NCBI RefSeq assembly: GCF_009497655.1 | Contig: NZ_CP023317.1 | Span: forward strand, 2,261,501-2,325,500 | Source of the DNA: Priestia megaterium | GTDB taxonomy: Bacteria; Bacillota; Bacilli; Bacillales; Bacillaceae_H | Direction: 5' to 3' | DNA: 64,000 nucleotides | In this document: piece by piece, positions 9,524-19,514 of the stretch | How positions within the stretch are numbered: position 1 is the first letter of the stretch | Layout of the letters: each line of letters begins with the position of its first letter | Notes under the pieces: generated by a model | The model's input: only the letters and a program-made list of their open reading frames with translations | Told to the model about the DNA's origin: nothing | The model's database searches: none | Made by a program: the position numbers and the translations under genes

Positions 9524-11611
9524 GTGGTTAGTAGCGGACTATTTGTTAACTTATGTATTTTTTCGTTTTTTGTCAGTATTATGATTGCGATACGAATATT
9601 TTTGTTACAGCGTCTAGCCCATAAATACAAGTGGATGAGTGGTATTTATGCAAGTATTGTTTCTGCTATTCTTATGGTATATAGCGTTACGTATCAACAG
9701 ATTACATATGATTTACGTTTTCTTCCTCTTATTTTGACCGTTTTATACTTTGGTTATAGAGCCGGTGCAGTTGCAGGTATTACTATGGCCGTGTGCAGTA
9801 TCTATTTAGAAAGTCATTGGTTACTGACTATCTTAATTTTAATTTTTACCTTTTTGTTTTCCCTTCCTCTTATTCGATATAGAAAGCAGTTTTCTTTATT
9901 AAAACAATCTCTTCTTTGTTTTTTTATTCATTTTATCGTTCATGTCTTACTGACAAATTACTTCTGGAATACACCTATTCAGTCGCCGTTTTATAGCGAA
10001 GTAGAATATTTAGTGTTCGGAATTCTCGGACTGGGAATAGCCGTAGCGACGATAGAATTTTATCGTAAATTTTACGCTGTAGCAGAAGAAGCTGCTTATG
10101 CTGGATCAGATTCATGTAAGGATGAAGAAGATTCTTTTTTTATCAGAATAATGAAAAAAGAATTAGAATATACGAAAGAACAGCTGGAGTCTTTTATTAA
10201 TCATCACATGGATGCGGTGATCATAACTGATTTAGAAGGGCGGATCTTGCGAGTTAATGAAGCCTACGAAAAAGTATATGGTTGGAAAGCCCACGAAGTC
10301 ATTGGGAAAAAATATTACGATATAGCAGGAGCTTTTAGTGAGGACGTACATGAGAATATAAAAAAGACGGTTGCTGAAAAAGAGGCAATCAATCGAGTAG
10401 AAGTAGTAAGAGCTCGTAAAGATGGAAGTTTAGTAGACCTTCGCATCACTATTTCGCCGATTTTTAATGGCAAAGATGAGTTGGTAGGTTTGTCTGGAGT
10501 ATGTGTGGATATATCTGAAGCTAAAAAAGCTAAACAAGAGCTTGACTTGTTACATCGTAAGCTTAAGGAAAGTGAGTTAAAGTACCGCACGTTATTTGAA
10601 TATGCAAACGACGCAATTTACTTACTTGAAATAGGTTCGAATCATTTTCCTTCTCGTTTTATTGAAGTAAATGAAGCCGGCTGTAAGCGCTTTGGATATA
10701 CGAGAGAAGAGCTTTTATCCATGCCTTGCCACCATATTATACCTAGAGATTCTGACATTGTTCAAAAAACAGTCGAAGAAATTCGCCAAGGAAATCTTTC
10801 TTTTACGCTGCAATCACAGTTTACATTTAAGTCTGGCGAAATAAAAAAACTAGAATATAGTGGAAAGCTGTTCAATATAGAAAACAAAAAAGTGCTTCTT
10901 ATTGTTTCAAGAGACAGAACAGAGTACTTAAAAACAGAAGAGCTGCTGCAGAAATCTGAGAAATTAGCAGCGGTCGGGCAGCTTGCTACAGCTATTGCTC
11001 ATGAAATTAGAAATCCTTTAACGGCCATCAAAGGGTTTATGCAGCTATTAACTGAAAAAGCGAGTAAAGAAGAGTTAACCTATATGAATATTATATCCTC
11101 TGAAATTGAGCGTATTGAAATGATTACAGATGAATTCATGTCAGTGGCAAAACCACAGGCCGTAACATTTCAGTCAATTGATTTGCGGCTGTTAATTCAA
11201 CAAGTGATTTTATTGCTGCAGCCTCAAGCAACCATGAAAAACATTTTTATTGAACTTCACTCATATGGAGAATTGCCTCTTGTATATTGTGAAAGCAATC
11301 AAATGAAACAGGTGTTTATAAATATTCTTAAAAATGCGATTGAAGCAATGCCTTCCGGAGGCGAAATTAAAGTTGAGCTGAGACAAAAAGACAACAATCA
11401 CCTTCATATTCAAATTATTGATGAAGGTGTAGGAATTTCAAAAGATCGCATTAAACATTTAGGTGAACCATTTTACAGTATTAAAGAAGACGGTATTGGG
11501 TTAGGGTTAATGATCTGCTTTAATATTATCCAGCAGCATAAAGGAACTCTTAGTATTGAAAGTGAAGTAAACAAAGGGACGAATGTGGAAATTTGTTTAC
11601 CGTTAAAATAA
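9524..11611 (+). CDS. Membrane PAS-domain sensor histidine kinase (sporulation-kinase type)
   Basis: 695 residues from GTG 9524, preferred because AAAGGAGG lies ten bases upstream; the earlier in-frame ATG at 9458 has no such site. The first ~180 residues form five to six membrane helices resembling the 5TM/LytS-type sensor. Two PAS domains follow (EGRILRVNEAYEKVYGW with its PAC segment, then FIEVNEAGCKRFGYT). The HisKA box AIAHEIRNPLTAIKGF places the phospho-acceptor at H493, and the ATPase carries NAIEAMPSGG (N box), DEGVGI and GIGLGLM. No response regulator is adjacent. This makes it an orphan kinase like the KinA-E enzymes feeding Spo0F, which is inference. Confidence 0.88.
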   Translation: MVSSGLFVNLCIFSFFVSIMIAIRIFLLQRLAHKYKWMSGIYASIVSAILMVYSVTYQQITYDLRFLPLILTVLYFGYRAGAVAGITMAVCSIYLESHWLLTILILIFTFLFSLPLIRYRKQFSLLKQSLLCFFIHFIVHVLLTNYFWNTPIQSPFYSEVEYLVFGILGLGIAVATIEFYRKFYAVAEEAAYAGSDSCKDEEDSFFIRIMKKELEYTKEQLESFINHHMDAVIITDLEGRILRVNEAYEKVYGWKAHEVIGKKYYDIAGAFSEDVHENIKKTVAEKEAINRVEVVRARKDGSLVDLRITISPIFNGKDELVGLSGVCVDISEAKKAKQELDLLHRKLKESELKYRTLFEYANDAIYLLEIGSNHFPSRFIEVNEAGCKRFGYTREELLSMPCHHIIPRDSDIVQKTVEEIRQGNLSFTLQSQFTFKSGEIKKLEYSGKLFNIENKKVLLIVSRDRTEYLKTEELLQKSEKLAAVGQLATAIAHEIRNPLTAIKGFMQLLTEKASKEELTYMNIISSEIERIEMITDEFMSVAKPQAVTFQSIDLRLLIQQVILLLQPQATMKNIFIELHSYGELPLVYCESNQMKQVFINILKNAIEAMPSGGEIKVELRQKDNNHLHIQIIDEGVGISKDRIKHLGEPFYSIKEDGIGLGLMICFNIIQQHKGTLSIESEVNKGTNVEICLPLK

Positions 11612-11700
11612 AAGGTAATCAGTTAAAGGCAGAAGAAATTTTGCAACAAGTTGTTTAGTAAAGTTATAATATTCTATGTTGGAGCAAAATAAGCAAAGGA

Positions 11701-11913
11701 GTGGTTACGATTAAACAGAAAAAGTGGATTAACATATTTCGTATTCTGTATATTATTTTTGCTATTATTGCGATTGGAGCATCTTTTGGAGACTATTCTT
11801 TTGGGCTGAATAATCCCCGCATAGTCAGTTTAACGGCTCTCGTTTTGGCGGTTATTTGTATTGTTCCGTATTACATACTTCGCTTTAAAGAACAAGCTTC
11901 TAAAAGTAAATAA
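11701..11913 (+). CDS. Hypothetical two-helix membrane protein
   Basis: About 70 residues with two membrane helices (WINIFRILYIIFAIIAIGA and the VSLTALVLAVICIVPYYIL region) and short basic ends. The start is uncertain: the GTG at 11701 directly abuts AAAGGA, too close for normal initiation, while an ATT codon at 11710 (protein IKQKKW) sits eight bases after AAAGGAG. It lies about 90 bp after the sensor kinase. No family recognised. Confidence 0.6.
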   Translation: MVTIKQKKWINIFRILYIIFAIIAIGASFGDYSFGLNNPRIVSLTALVLAVICIVPYYILRFKEQASKSK

Positions 11914-11934
11914 GTTAATATTTGTTATCTTAAA

Positions 11935-12077
11935 AGAGGATGGGACAAAAGTATTTTAGTTGAAGGAAGATCCGAACGATTCATCGTTCGGATTTTTTTG
12001 CTATGGTGAACATGGGTTTAATTTAGCTGGTTGCTTCTAGCGGTTGATTGGAGTGATTTCGTTATGTCTCAATCTCT
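11935..12077. repeat. Structured intergenic repeat, copy A
   Basis: 143 bp bounded by imperfect inverted ends AGAGGATGGGA (11935-11945) and TCTCAATCTCT (12067-12077). It shares its left end through GGGACAAAAGTA, the GTTGAAGG box, a central terminator-like stem (TCCGAACGAT / ATCGTTCGGA, then T7), and the right segments TTGCTTCTAGC and TGATTTCGTTAT with copy B at 26742-26918. It carries no gene. Here it lies after the 70-residue membrane gene. Confidence 0.75.
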
Positions 12078-12129
12078 TTTTATCGTCATAAAAGGGCGAT
12101 AAATGGGCGAGCATTTTTCCTAGCCTGTA

Positions 12130-12138
12130 CATATGCTA
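12130..12138 (+). promoter_or_regulatory. Possible SigK-type -10 element before the YjcZ gene
   Basis: CATATGCTA fits the SigK -10 pattern CATANNNTA about 40 bp before the start codon. The -35 AC motif is not clear, so this is a weak call supported mainly by the sporulation nature of the gene. Confidence 0.35.
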
Positions 12139-12169
12139 TAGAGTAAACAGGCTACGGAGGTGAAGTGAA

Positions 12170-12310
12170 ATGGGATTTTGTAACTGGGGTTACGGCGGTG
12201 GTTATGGCTACGGCGGTTACGGCGGCTACGGTAATTACGGTGGCGGTTTTGCATTAATCGTTGTACTATTTGTTTTATTAGTTATCGTTGGTTGTACATG
12301 TTTCAAATAA
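12170..12310 (+). CDS. YjcZ-family sporulation peptide
   Basis: 46 residues, start ATG 12170 after GGAGGTGAAGTGAA. The N-terminal half is Gly/Tyr-rich (GYGGGYGYGGYGGYG) and the C-terminal half is one membrane helix with the family hallmark FALIVVLFVLLVIVG, ending CTCFK. This is the pattern of the tiny Bacillus YjcZ family, membrane peptides expressed late in sporulation in the mother cell. The precise function is unknown. It is a single gene with a long terminator immediately after the stop codon. Confidence 0.85.
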   Translation: MGFCNWGYGGGYGYGGYGGYGNYGGGFALIVVLFVLLVIVGCTCFK

Positions 12311-12357
12311 AAAAAAGCACGAATCTGCAAAGATTTTAGTAGATTCGTGCTTTTTTA
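12311..12357 (+). terminator. Intrinsic terminator after the YjcZ gene
   Basis: 16-bp perfect stem (AAAAAAGCACGAATCT / AGATTCGTGCTTTTTT) with a 14-nt loop. Confidence 0.92.
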
Positions 12358-12617
12358 TGTTCATAAGAAGGGCAGTACTATAATAAAATAATGTTGTGCA
12401 CATACATAAAAAACATATAAAAAATTTAATTAATAGATTAAAAAAATAAAAAAATGAAGAGGAAGAGTAGATTTAAGCTGCAAAAAGGGTCTGAAATTTA
12501 TAATTTTCCTTATAAGTAATTTTTGTAAAATGCTTAATAGAACTGATAGTAAGACCGAATAACACTACCTAGACCGCTAGTTTTTATCAGCTGACTAGAA
12601 GAATTATTTTACTTGTA

Positions 12618-12642
12618 TGAAAATCAACGTAAATGATTTTCA
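12618..12642. promoter_or_regulatory. Perfect inverted repeat upstream of the neutral protease gene
   Basis: TGAAAATCA-N7-TGATTTTCA, about 85 bp upstream of the -35 element of the npr promoter, inside an otherwise featureless AT-rich 512-bp gap (12311-12822). It is a possible regulator-binding site; the protein is unknown. Confidence 0.35.
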
Positions 12643-12724
12643 TATAGTTTAAATAGGTAAAAAAGACTTATTGTAGAGTTTTTATTTTTAATTTTCATAA
12701 TAATAGGAATATTAAAATAATATA

Positions 12725-12753
12725 TAGACGTAGTAATTTTTAGTTGCTATAAT
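12725..12753 (+). promoter_or_regulatory. Sigma-A promoter of the neutral protease gene
   Basis: TAGACG, 17-bp spacer, TATAAT, 70 bp before the start codon. Confidence 0.6.
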
Positions 12754-12810
12754 GTTGCTAATTATCACAATTAACAGAAAAATTGAGGTAATTAAATTTA
12801 CTAGGGATAG

Positions 12811-14511
<1,701 letters not shown>

Positions 14512-14578
14512 GTTATAAACCAAAAGTCGCAAGATAAATGAGGTATCTTACGACTTTCTATACTACCTTACTACCAAT

Positions 14579-14620
14579 AAAGGAGTACTCGTATAAATAT
14601 ATTACAGTACTCCTTTATTT
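14579..14620 (+). terminator. Intrinsic terminator after nprM
   Basis: AAAGGAGTACT / AGTACTCCTTT stem, 15-nt loop, then TATTTTAT. A weaker hairpin (AAAGTCG...CGACTTT, 14523-14557) precedes it. Confidence 0.8.
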
Positions 14621-14818
14621 TATGTTAATAAATCAGGAAGATAGATTTCTTCTCAATTCATAAAAATCCGCTTCTTATTCCTCCCTTTTATATCCATTCG
14701 AATTATACCGTTGTTTGTTAAATGAAGAGGACCCGTTTTAGTAAACGGTCTTATTATAAAATGTTATAATAAAGAAAAGAATTGAATACATACATATGAA
14801 AAAGGAGTGGAGGAATCA

Positions 14819-15559
14819 ATGGATAAAATTGCTGTTATTTCAGATATCCACGGAAATCTCCCTGCATTAGAAGCAGTTTTAGCTGACATACAACAACGAG
14901 ATATCCATCGCATCATTTGTCTAGGTGATTTAGTAGGAAAAGGACCGGATTCAAGTAAAGCAATTGATATCATAAAAGAAAAGTGCGAAGTAACAGTAAT
15001 GGGGAACTGGGATGACTTCATTACAAAGCCTGCGGAATTTGAAGCGTTAAAATGGCATCAAGAGAAGTTAAGTTCAAACCAAGAAGCATACTTAAAGGAA
15101 CTTCCTTTTTCTGTTGAGTTTATGATGAGCGGGAAATTAATTAGAATGTTTCACGCTTCACCTAGAAGTCTTTATGACCGAATTCAACCCTGGGATTCAC
15201 TTGAAAAGCGCCTTAGTCTATTTGCTAATACGGAATATACGGAAAATATAAAAGGATCAAGAGAACCGGATGTCATCTGTTACGGAGATGTACATAATGC
15301 ATTTATTCAACATATTAAAGGGAAAACGCTGTGTAATGTAGGAAGTGTAGGAAACCCGCTTGATTTACCACAAGCTTCCTATCTTATCTTAGAAGGAAAG
15401 GATCAAGGCGAAAGTCCTTCAGCATTTTCTATTCAATTTGTGCGTATTCCATACGATATTGAAAAAGCAATCGAATTGGCGAGAGCTGTAGAGATGCCGG
15501 ACTTTGAACCCTACGTTCAAGAATTAAAAACAGCTCGCTATAGAGGACTAAAAAATTAA
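14819..15559 (+). CDS. Metallophosphoesterase family protein
   Basis: 246 residues from ATG 14819, which follows AAAGGAGTGGAGGAATCA; an in-frame GTG at 14807 lies inside that site. Calcineurin-like phosphoesterase motifs are in order: SDIHGN (D9, H11), GDLVGKGP near residues 40-47, GNWDD near 67 (GNWD in place of the usual GNHD), FHASP and YGDVHNAF near 162 with VGSVGNP. Such enzymes bind two metal ions and cleave phosphomono- or diesters. The substrate is not known. Monocistronic, with a terminator after it. Confidence 0.85.
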   Translation: MDKIAVISDIHGNLPALEAVLADIQQRDIHRIICLGDLVGKGPDSSKAIDIIKEKCEVTVMGNWDDFITKPAEFEALKWHQEKLSSNQEAYLKELPFSVEFMMSGKLIRMFHASPRSLYDRIQPWDSLEKRLSLFANTEYTENIKGSREPDVICYGDVHNAFIQHIKGKTLCNVGSVGNPLDLPQASYLILEGKDQGESPSAFSIQFVRIPYDIEKAIELARAVEMPDFEPYVQELKTARYRGLKN

Positions 15560-15575
15560 GAGTAGAATGTATCTT

Positions 15576-15606
15576 AACCTTCAGCATAAATGCTGGAGGT
15601 TTTTTA
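15576..15606 (+). terminator. Intrinsic terminator
   Basis: AACCTTCAGCA / TGCTGGAGGTT stem with TAAA loop and T tract, after the phosphoesterase gene. Confidence 0.88.
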
Positions 15607-15835
15607 GTTGAGTAAATGAGAGGTTTTTCAACATCATTAGTATGATACATACAAATAGAAGTTATTCAGGTGAGTTTAAAGAAGGGAAAACTTGGAGAAA
15701 AACATACAGCATTTGAAAGGAAATAAATTTTATTTTATGAAGACAATATGAAGAGGGCAATTCCATTTGAACATAAAGTTATGCAAAAATGCCCCTGAAA
15801 AGCTGGTTTTAACATAACGAGTGGAGGAATACATG

Positions 15836-16504
15836 ATGAAATTTTTTATTGATACAGCTAACCTGGAAGATATTAAAAAAGCATATAAAATCGGGGTATT
15901 ATCAGGTGTTACCACAAACCCTTCGCTAGTAGCTAAAGAAGGCGTAAAGTTTGAAGATCGCATCGAAGAAATTTTAAAAACCGTCCCGGAAGTAGAATCC
16001 GTTTCAGCAGAAGTCACACCCGACACAGTAACAGCAGAAGACATGATTGCGCAAGCAGAAAAGCTTATAAAAATTAACGGAGGAGACAAAAATATAACAA
16101 TTAAACTTCCTATGACCATTGCTGGATTGGAAGCAACCCGTTATCTAGCTAAAAAAGGCGTGAAAACAAACGTAACGTTAATTTTTACAGTGAATCAAGC
16201 GCTTCTAGCAGCCCGTGCCGGTGCCACATACGTATCGCCATTTTTAGGACGCTTAGATGATATTTCAGAAGACGGTGTGTATCTGGTATCTCGAATTGCC
16301 GAGCTATTTCGAATTCAACACATTGACTCACAAATTATAGCAGCGTCAGTCAGACACCCAGATCACGTCACACGAGTAGCTCTTGCTGGGGCTCATATTG
16401 CGACCATTCCGTATGCTGTAATTGAACAATTAGTAAAACACCCGTTAACAGAACAAGGAATTGAAAAGTTTGCATCAGACTGGGAAAAAGCCGTAAAAAG
16501 TTAA
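15836..16504 (+). CDS. Transaldolase / fructose-6-phosphate aldolase family protein
   Basis: 222 residues, the short single-domain class of the family. ATG 15836 is chosen ([10 protein letters not shown]) because GGAGG is eight bases upstream. Motifs: FIDTAN at the N terminus, GVTTNPSLV near 24-32, the Schiff-base lysine K90 in NITIKLP, and SPFLGRLDD near 140. Members transfer dihydroxyacetone units (pentose phosphate pathway) or cleave fructose 6-phosphate; the two activities cannot be separated from this reading. No sugar-metabolism genes are adjacent. Confidence 0.88.
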   Translation: MKFFIDTANLEDIKKAYKIGVLSGVTTNPSLVAKEGVKFEDRIEEILKTVPEVESVSAEVTPDTVTAEDMIAQAEKLIKINGGDKNITIKLPMTIAGLEATRYLAKKGVKTNVTLIFTVNQALLAARAGATYVSPFLGRLDDISEDGVYLVSRIAELFRIQHIDSQIIAASVRHPDHVTRVALAGAHIATIPYAVIEQLVKHPLTEQGIEKFASDWEKAVKS

Positions 16505-16515
16505 ATTGACTTAAG

Positions 16516-16547
16516 GAGAAGACATCATTTTAGTGTCTTCTCTGCTT
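16516..16547 (+). terminator. Hairpin terminator after transaldolase
   Basis: GAGAAGACA / TGTCTTCTC stem with a 9-nt loop. The T tract is poor, so termination strength is uncertain. Confidence 0.55.
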
Positions 16548-16668
16548 AAAGAGTACACGAAGATTCTTTTTTTGTATTTTGCAGAAAACAACTTATCATT
16601 AATAGGCGAACATCCTATACATATACATAGAGATGACATACGTTAATAGAAACGAAAGAGGTGTTAAA

Positions 16669-16887
16669 ATGGGCTGTATTATTAACATTGAGAATATCGT
16701 GACTAACGGGTTAAAAGACAATTCGAATGTAAGCGTAGGCTGTGTTGTACAAAATAGCCACACAGCAAATACAAAATCGGTAGGAGCTTGTTTTTCGTTT
16801 GGAAATGGTTCTCCTGCTATTGCCTCTATGACAAACAGTAATATCGACTTTTGCAAAGATGAAGAAAATAAAGAGCAACAATCTTGA
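16669..16887 (+). CDS. GerPA/GerPF-like spore germination protein
   Basis: 72 residues from ATG 16669 after AAAGAGGTGTTAAA. The small beta-rich, Asn/Ser/Gly-rich composition (NIENIVTNG, NSNVSVG, GACFSFGNGSPA) resembles GerPA/GerPF proteins, which help germinants pass the spore coat. Unlike classical members it has four cysteines. It stands alone, whereas gerP genes usually form a six-gene operon, so this would be an orphan paralogue. The assignment rests on sequence character. Confidence 0.55.
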   Translation: MGCIINIENIVTNGLKDNSNVSVGCVVQNSHTANTKSVGACFSFGNGSPAIASMTNSNIDFCKDEENKEQQS

Positions 16888-16926
16888 AAACAATTCCAGA
16901 AATACTCTTTCTGGAATTGTTTTTTG
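16888..16926 (+). terminator. Intrinsic terminator
   Basis: Stem ACAATTCCAGAAA / TTTCTGGAATTGT with a 5-nt loop and T7 tract. Confidence 0.92.
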
Positions 16927-17001
16927 GTAAGTGATAGAGTTTTGTTAATAAGATGTTGGATTTTTCAAAGACAAATATCCATGGGGAAGGTGAGCTGCGC
17001 T

Positions 17002-17289
17002 ATGAGCATTATTTCGATGATTCCTTATACATACATTGAAAGAAAAGTGAAACGAACACAAAAGGTGACGATTCAGCATTCAAAAGACATATGCTTATAC
17101 GCTGATAGTATTCAAACAGAGAAAAATTGCTTCCACGTTAACAGCGTGTTTGATATCTCTTACAAATGCGTCTCAAAAGAAAGCGGCTTTTTATACTTAC
17201 ATACAAATCAAGGGATGTTCGCTTATACCATACACACCGATCCTGCTGATTTTATAGCAGCATATAAAGATATAAAAAAGAAGGGATAA
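17002..17289 (+). CDS. Hypothetical protein
   Basis: 95 residues from ATG 17002, chosen because GGAAGGTGA lies ten bases upstream; the frame is open further 5' but without another site. The protein is soluble and beta-rich (KVTIQHSKDICLYADSIQ, FLYLHTNQGMFAYTI) with a C-terminal amphipathic helix, a small PH-like pattern. No family was recognised. It is followed by a terminator shared with the convergent nitroreductase gene. Confidence 0.6.
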   Translation: MSIISMIPYTYIERKVKRTQKVTIQHSKDICLYADSIQTEKNCFHVNSVFDISYKCVSKESGFLYLHTNQGMFAYTIHTDPADFIAAYKDIKKKG

Positions 17290-17314
17290 CATTGCTGTCA
17301 TCCCTTCTTTTTTG
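17274..17314. terminator. Bidirectional terminator between convergent genes
   Basis: 14-bp stem AAAAAAGAAGGGAT / ATCCCTTCTTTTTT with a 12-nt loop. It overlaps the last codons of the upstream gene and serves both strands. Confidence 0.9.
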
Positions 17315-17317
17315 TTA

Positions 17318-17989
17318 TTATTTTATCCACTGTACAACTTGATCCATACTTCTTCTTGTCTTGCCGCGCTTAGGTTCATGAATTCGGTAGCCGAATGCAA
17401 CCATAACGGAAACATCAAACTTGCCGTCTTCTAGTAATCCTTCTTCTTTTAGAATTTCATGTACTTGGTCATAGTTAAACCCTTCAATTGGGCAAGAATC
17501 AATGCCAATTTGAGCAGCTGATGTCATCATATTAGCTAGTGCAATATAAGATTGTTTACTAGCCCAATCAAATAGCGCTCGCTTGCTTTCGAACAAGTGA
17601 AAATCATTTTCTTGGAAATCTTTATAACGAGGCATTAATGTCTCTAATACATCATCCGGCATTTCTTTTACGTTTTTTTGAAGATCCAATACATATTCAG
17701 AGTCATATCTTGCGTCTGTGCGAGAAAGAATGATAACAAAATGACTTGCTGTAGGAATTTGACCTTGTGCTCCCCAAGAAACAGCTTTTAATTTTTCTTT
17801 TAAATCTTTATTTTCAACGACTAAAAACTTCCAAGGCTCGTAACCTACTGAGCTTGGAGATAAGCGCCCTGTTTCTAAAATGAATTGGAAATCTTCATCG
17901 GAAATTTTCTTCGTTGGATCAAACTCTTTTGTAGCATGACGAAAGTTAAATGCGTCTAAAATTTCTTGTTTCTTATCTGTATTGTTCAT
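17318..17989 (-). CDS. NAD(P)H-dependent nitroreductase (YfkO-like)
   Basis: 223 residues. Nitroreductase-fold features: [11 protein letters not shown] (FMN phosphate-binding Arg/His region near residues 15-24), [16 protein letters not shown] near 40-55, an [12 protein letters not shown] segment near 160-172 and a C-terminal [15 protein letters not shown] motif contacting FMN. Such flavoenzymes reduce nitroaromatics and quinones. Length and motifs are closest to B. subtilis YfkO. A palindrome CTATAC-CCT-GTATAG sits 50-66 bp upstream and may be an operator. The start ATG follows AAAGGTTGTTTACAC in the transcript. Confidence 0.87.
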   Translation of the reverse strand: MNNTDKKQEILDAFNFRHATKEFDPTKKISDEDFQFILETGRLSPSSVGYEPWKFLVVENKDLKEKLKAVSWGAQGQIPTASHFVIILSRTDARYDSEYVLDLQKNVKEMPDDVLETLMPRYKDFQENDFHLFESKRALFDWASKQSYIALANMMTSAAQIGIDSCPIEGFNYDQVHEILKEEGLLEDGKFDVSVMVAFGYRIHEPKRGKTRRSMDQVVQWIK

Positions 17990-18291
17990 GTGTAAACAAC
18001 CTTTCTGTAAAAATATTTAATGATGAACTGTTCAGAGTAATCTATACCCTGTATAGCTTACAACTAACAGTCAGTTAACATACAATTTGTCATAAAATCC
18101 GTTTGCAGATTTATCATAAATCATATAAATCATTCTAACAAGTACGCACATTTTTGTTGTATAGTATACTTTTTTATACTATTGATGCAGTTTTATAAGA
18201 AGCAGAAAGGAGTAAACAATCTGTGGAGTTTCGTCTTCGAAAAAGTAGTTAAGAGGGGTAGAAAGGAGAAGCGTAATCTTCTCCTTTTTAA
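17990..18291. promoter_or_regulatory. Intergenic region with two palindromes
   Basis: No gene. CTATAC-CCT-GTATAG (18041-18055) and ATAGTATA-N6-TATACTAT (18161-18182) are operator-like inverted repeats. A nine-codon GTG frame after AAAGGAG at about 18212 is too short to support. A hairpin GGAGAAG / CTTCTCC (18264-18287) ends the region and serves as terminator for the minus-strand spore gene. Confidence 0.4.
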
Positions 18292-18432
18292 TTAAATTTT
18301 TGTATTCGATTTCTTCGCTTTGTTTTCAAGTTCACTTTTCGGTTCTGTTGAAAATTCAACATCTTTTCCGTGTCCTTGAGGGTTAACACCAGGGGCTACT
18401 TGACCTCGGTTAGCAGATTTTTTTGTACCCAT
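18292..18432 (-). CDS. sspL: Small acid-soluble spore protein, SspL type
   Basis: 46 residues from the ATG at 18432, which follows GGAGGTGACAAAA; a longer in-frame start would add an unrelated N terminus. The C-terminal PKSELENKAKKSNTK closely resembles the end of B. subtilis SspL, and the NPQGHGKDVE middle matches its TPQGD-type segment. Minor SASPs accumulate in the forespore. A forespore-type promoter is visible upstream, and a hairpin terminator lies directly after the gene. Confidence 0.85.
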   Translation of the reverse strand: MGTKKSANRGQVAPGVNPQGHGKDVEFSTEPKSELENKAKKSNTKI

Positions 18433-18450
18433 TTTTGTCACCTCCGTTCG

Positions 18451-18484
18451 GTTAGTATGTGCAAAAAAGTGAAACAAAAATCAG
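18451..18484 (-). promoter_or_regulatory. SigG-type promoter of sspL
   Basis: On the minus strand TGATTT, 18-bp spacer, CATACTA, a good match to the forespore consensus TGAATA / CATACTA. Confidence 0.6.
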
Positions 18485-18574
18485 GAAGTAAAGAGTGGAA
18501 AGATAAATATGAAAAGATTATCTTTAAGCATCTTCATTACATAAACAAGATAGTTACTCATTTAAACGGCCATA

Positions 18575-18603
18575 AAAAAACACCCTCGGAAGGGTGTTTT
18601 TCG
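18575..18603. terminator. Intrinsic terminator
   Basis: AAAAACACCCT / AGGGTGTTTTT stem with a 4-nt loop and T tracts on both strands, at the end of the minus-strand SDR gene. Confidence 0.9.
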
Positions 18604-18604
18604 T

Positions 18605-19375
18605 TTAAGAATTTGAACTGGTTGCTCTGTCTGCATATGGATAGATAGGATCTTTTAAGTGAAATTCGTAAGTCACTCCATCTACAAGTCCTACCGTTTT
18701 ATTGCTATCATAAAGATCCAGCATAAAAGCAGCCATTTCTTTTGACGTATGGAACTTAGGTACTCGTCCTTCGTATTCAAAATCACTCATATCCATCGAA
18801 CGCTGTGCAAATTCTGTTTCAGTAGCAGCTGGAGCAAGAACTTTAGCCTGCATTTTTGCTCCTTTTCCCTTTAATTCTTGAGAAAGACCTTCTGTAAATG
18901 CACTTACGTAGAATTTTGTTGCGCAATAAGTGACTGCATCAGCAACAATCGTGTAGCCGCCTCCAGAAGAGACATTAATAAGCTGTGTACCTTCAACGTT
19001 TTCATAATCTCTTACAAATAGAGAAGAAAGAATGGTTAAAGCTTCGATATTTAAGTGAAGCATTGTTTCAATTTTAGTTAATTTTTGTTCACCGACAGAA
19101 GCAAAGTTTCCGAATCCAGCATTGTTAATCCAAGTTTCTAATTCATACTCTTTGAGTGACTCATAAAACGTATGAGCATTTTCTGCCACGGATAAATCAA
19201 CCGACTGGATAATAACATTTACATCTTGGTTCAGTTCTTCAATCTTTCCTTTTAATTCATCCAGCTTGTCCTCTCTACGTGCAGCTAATATAAGGTTTTT
19301 TCCGCGCGCTGCGAAAGCTAAAGCTGTTTCATATCCAATTCCTGAACTTGCGCCAGTAATTACTGTATATTTCAT
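18605..19375 (-). CDS. Short-chain dehydrogenase/reductase
   Basis: 256 residues from the ATG at 19375, which follows GGAGGAATCAAC; the longer frame lacks a site. Classical SDR features: TGASSGIG near residues 6-13 (cofactor binding), NNAG near 84-87, a VSSGGGY serine region near 138 and the YCATK catalytic Tyr/Lys near 153-157. The Arg pair after the second beta strand (AARREDK) suggests NADP(H). Substrate unknown. Monocistronic. Confidence 0.85.
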   Translation of the reverse strand: MKYTVITGASSGIGYETALAFAARGKNLILAARREDKLDELKGKIEELNQDVNVIIQSVDLSVAENAHTFYESLKEYELETWINNAGFGNFASVGEQKLTKIETMLHLNIEALTILSSLFVRDYENVEGTQLINVSSGGGYTIVADAVTYCATKFYVSAFTEGLSQELKGKGAKMQAKVLAPAATETEFAQRSMDMSDFEYEGRVPKFHTSKEMAAFMLDLYDSNKTVGLVDGVTYEFHLKDPIYPYADRATSSNS

Positions 19376-19514
19376 GTTGATTCCTCCATTTTCGATGTTT
19401 TCAAATTGATTATAATTGTTAAAGTACACTTTAAGTCAAGCGTTTATTCGATTTATTTTTCCCTTTAGAAGTCTGTTTGTAAACATTTGAAGTTGGGTGC
19501 TAAACTTCAGTGAT

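Noticed and set aside
18212-18241. A GTG frame after AAAGGAG, a possible leader peptide
   Set aside because: Only nine codons, not followed by a plus-strand gene it could regulate.
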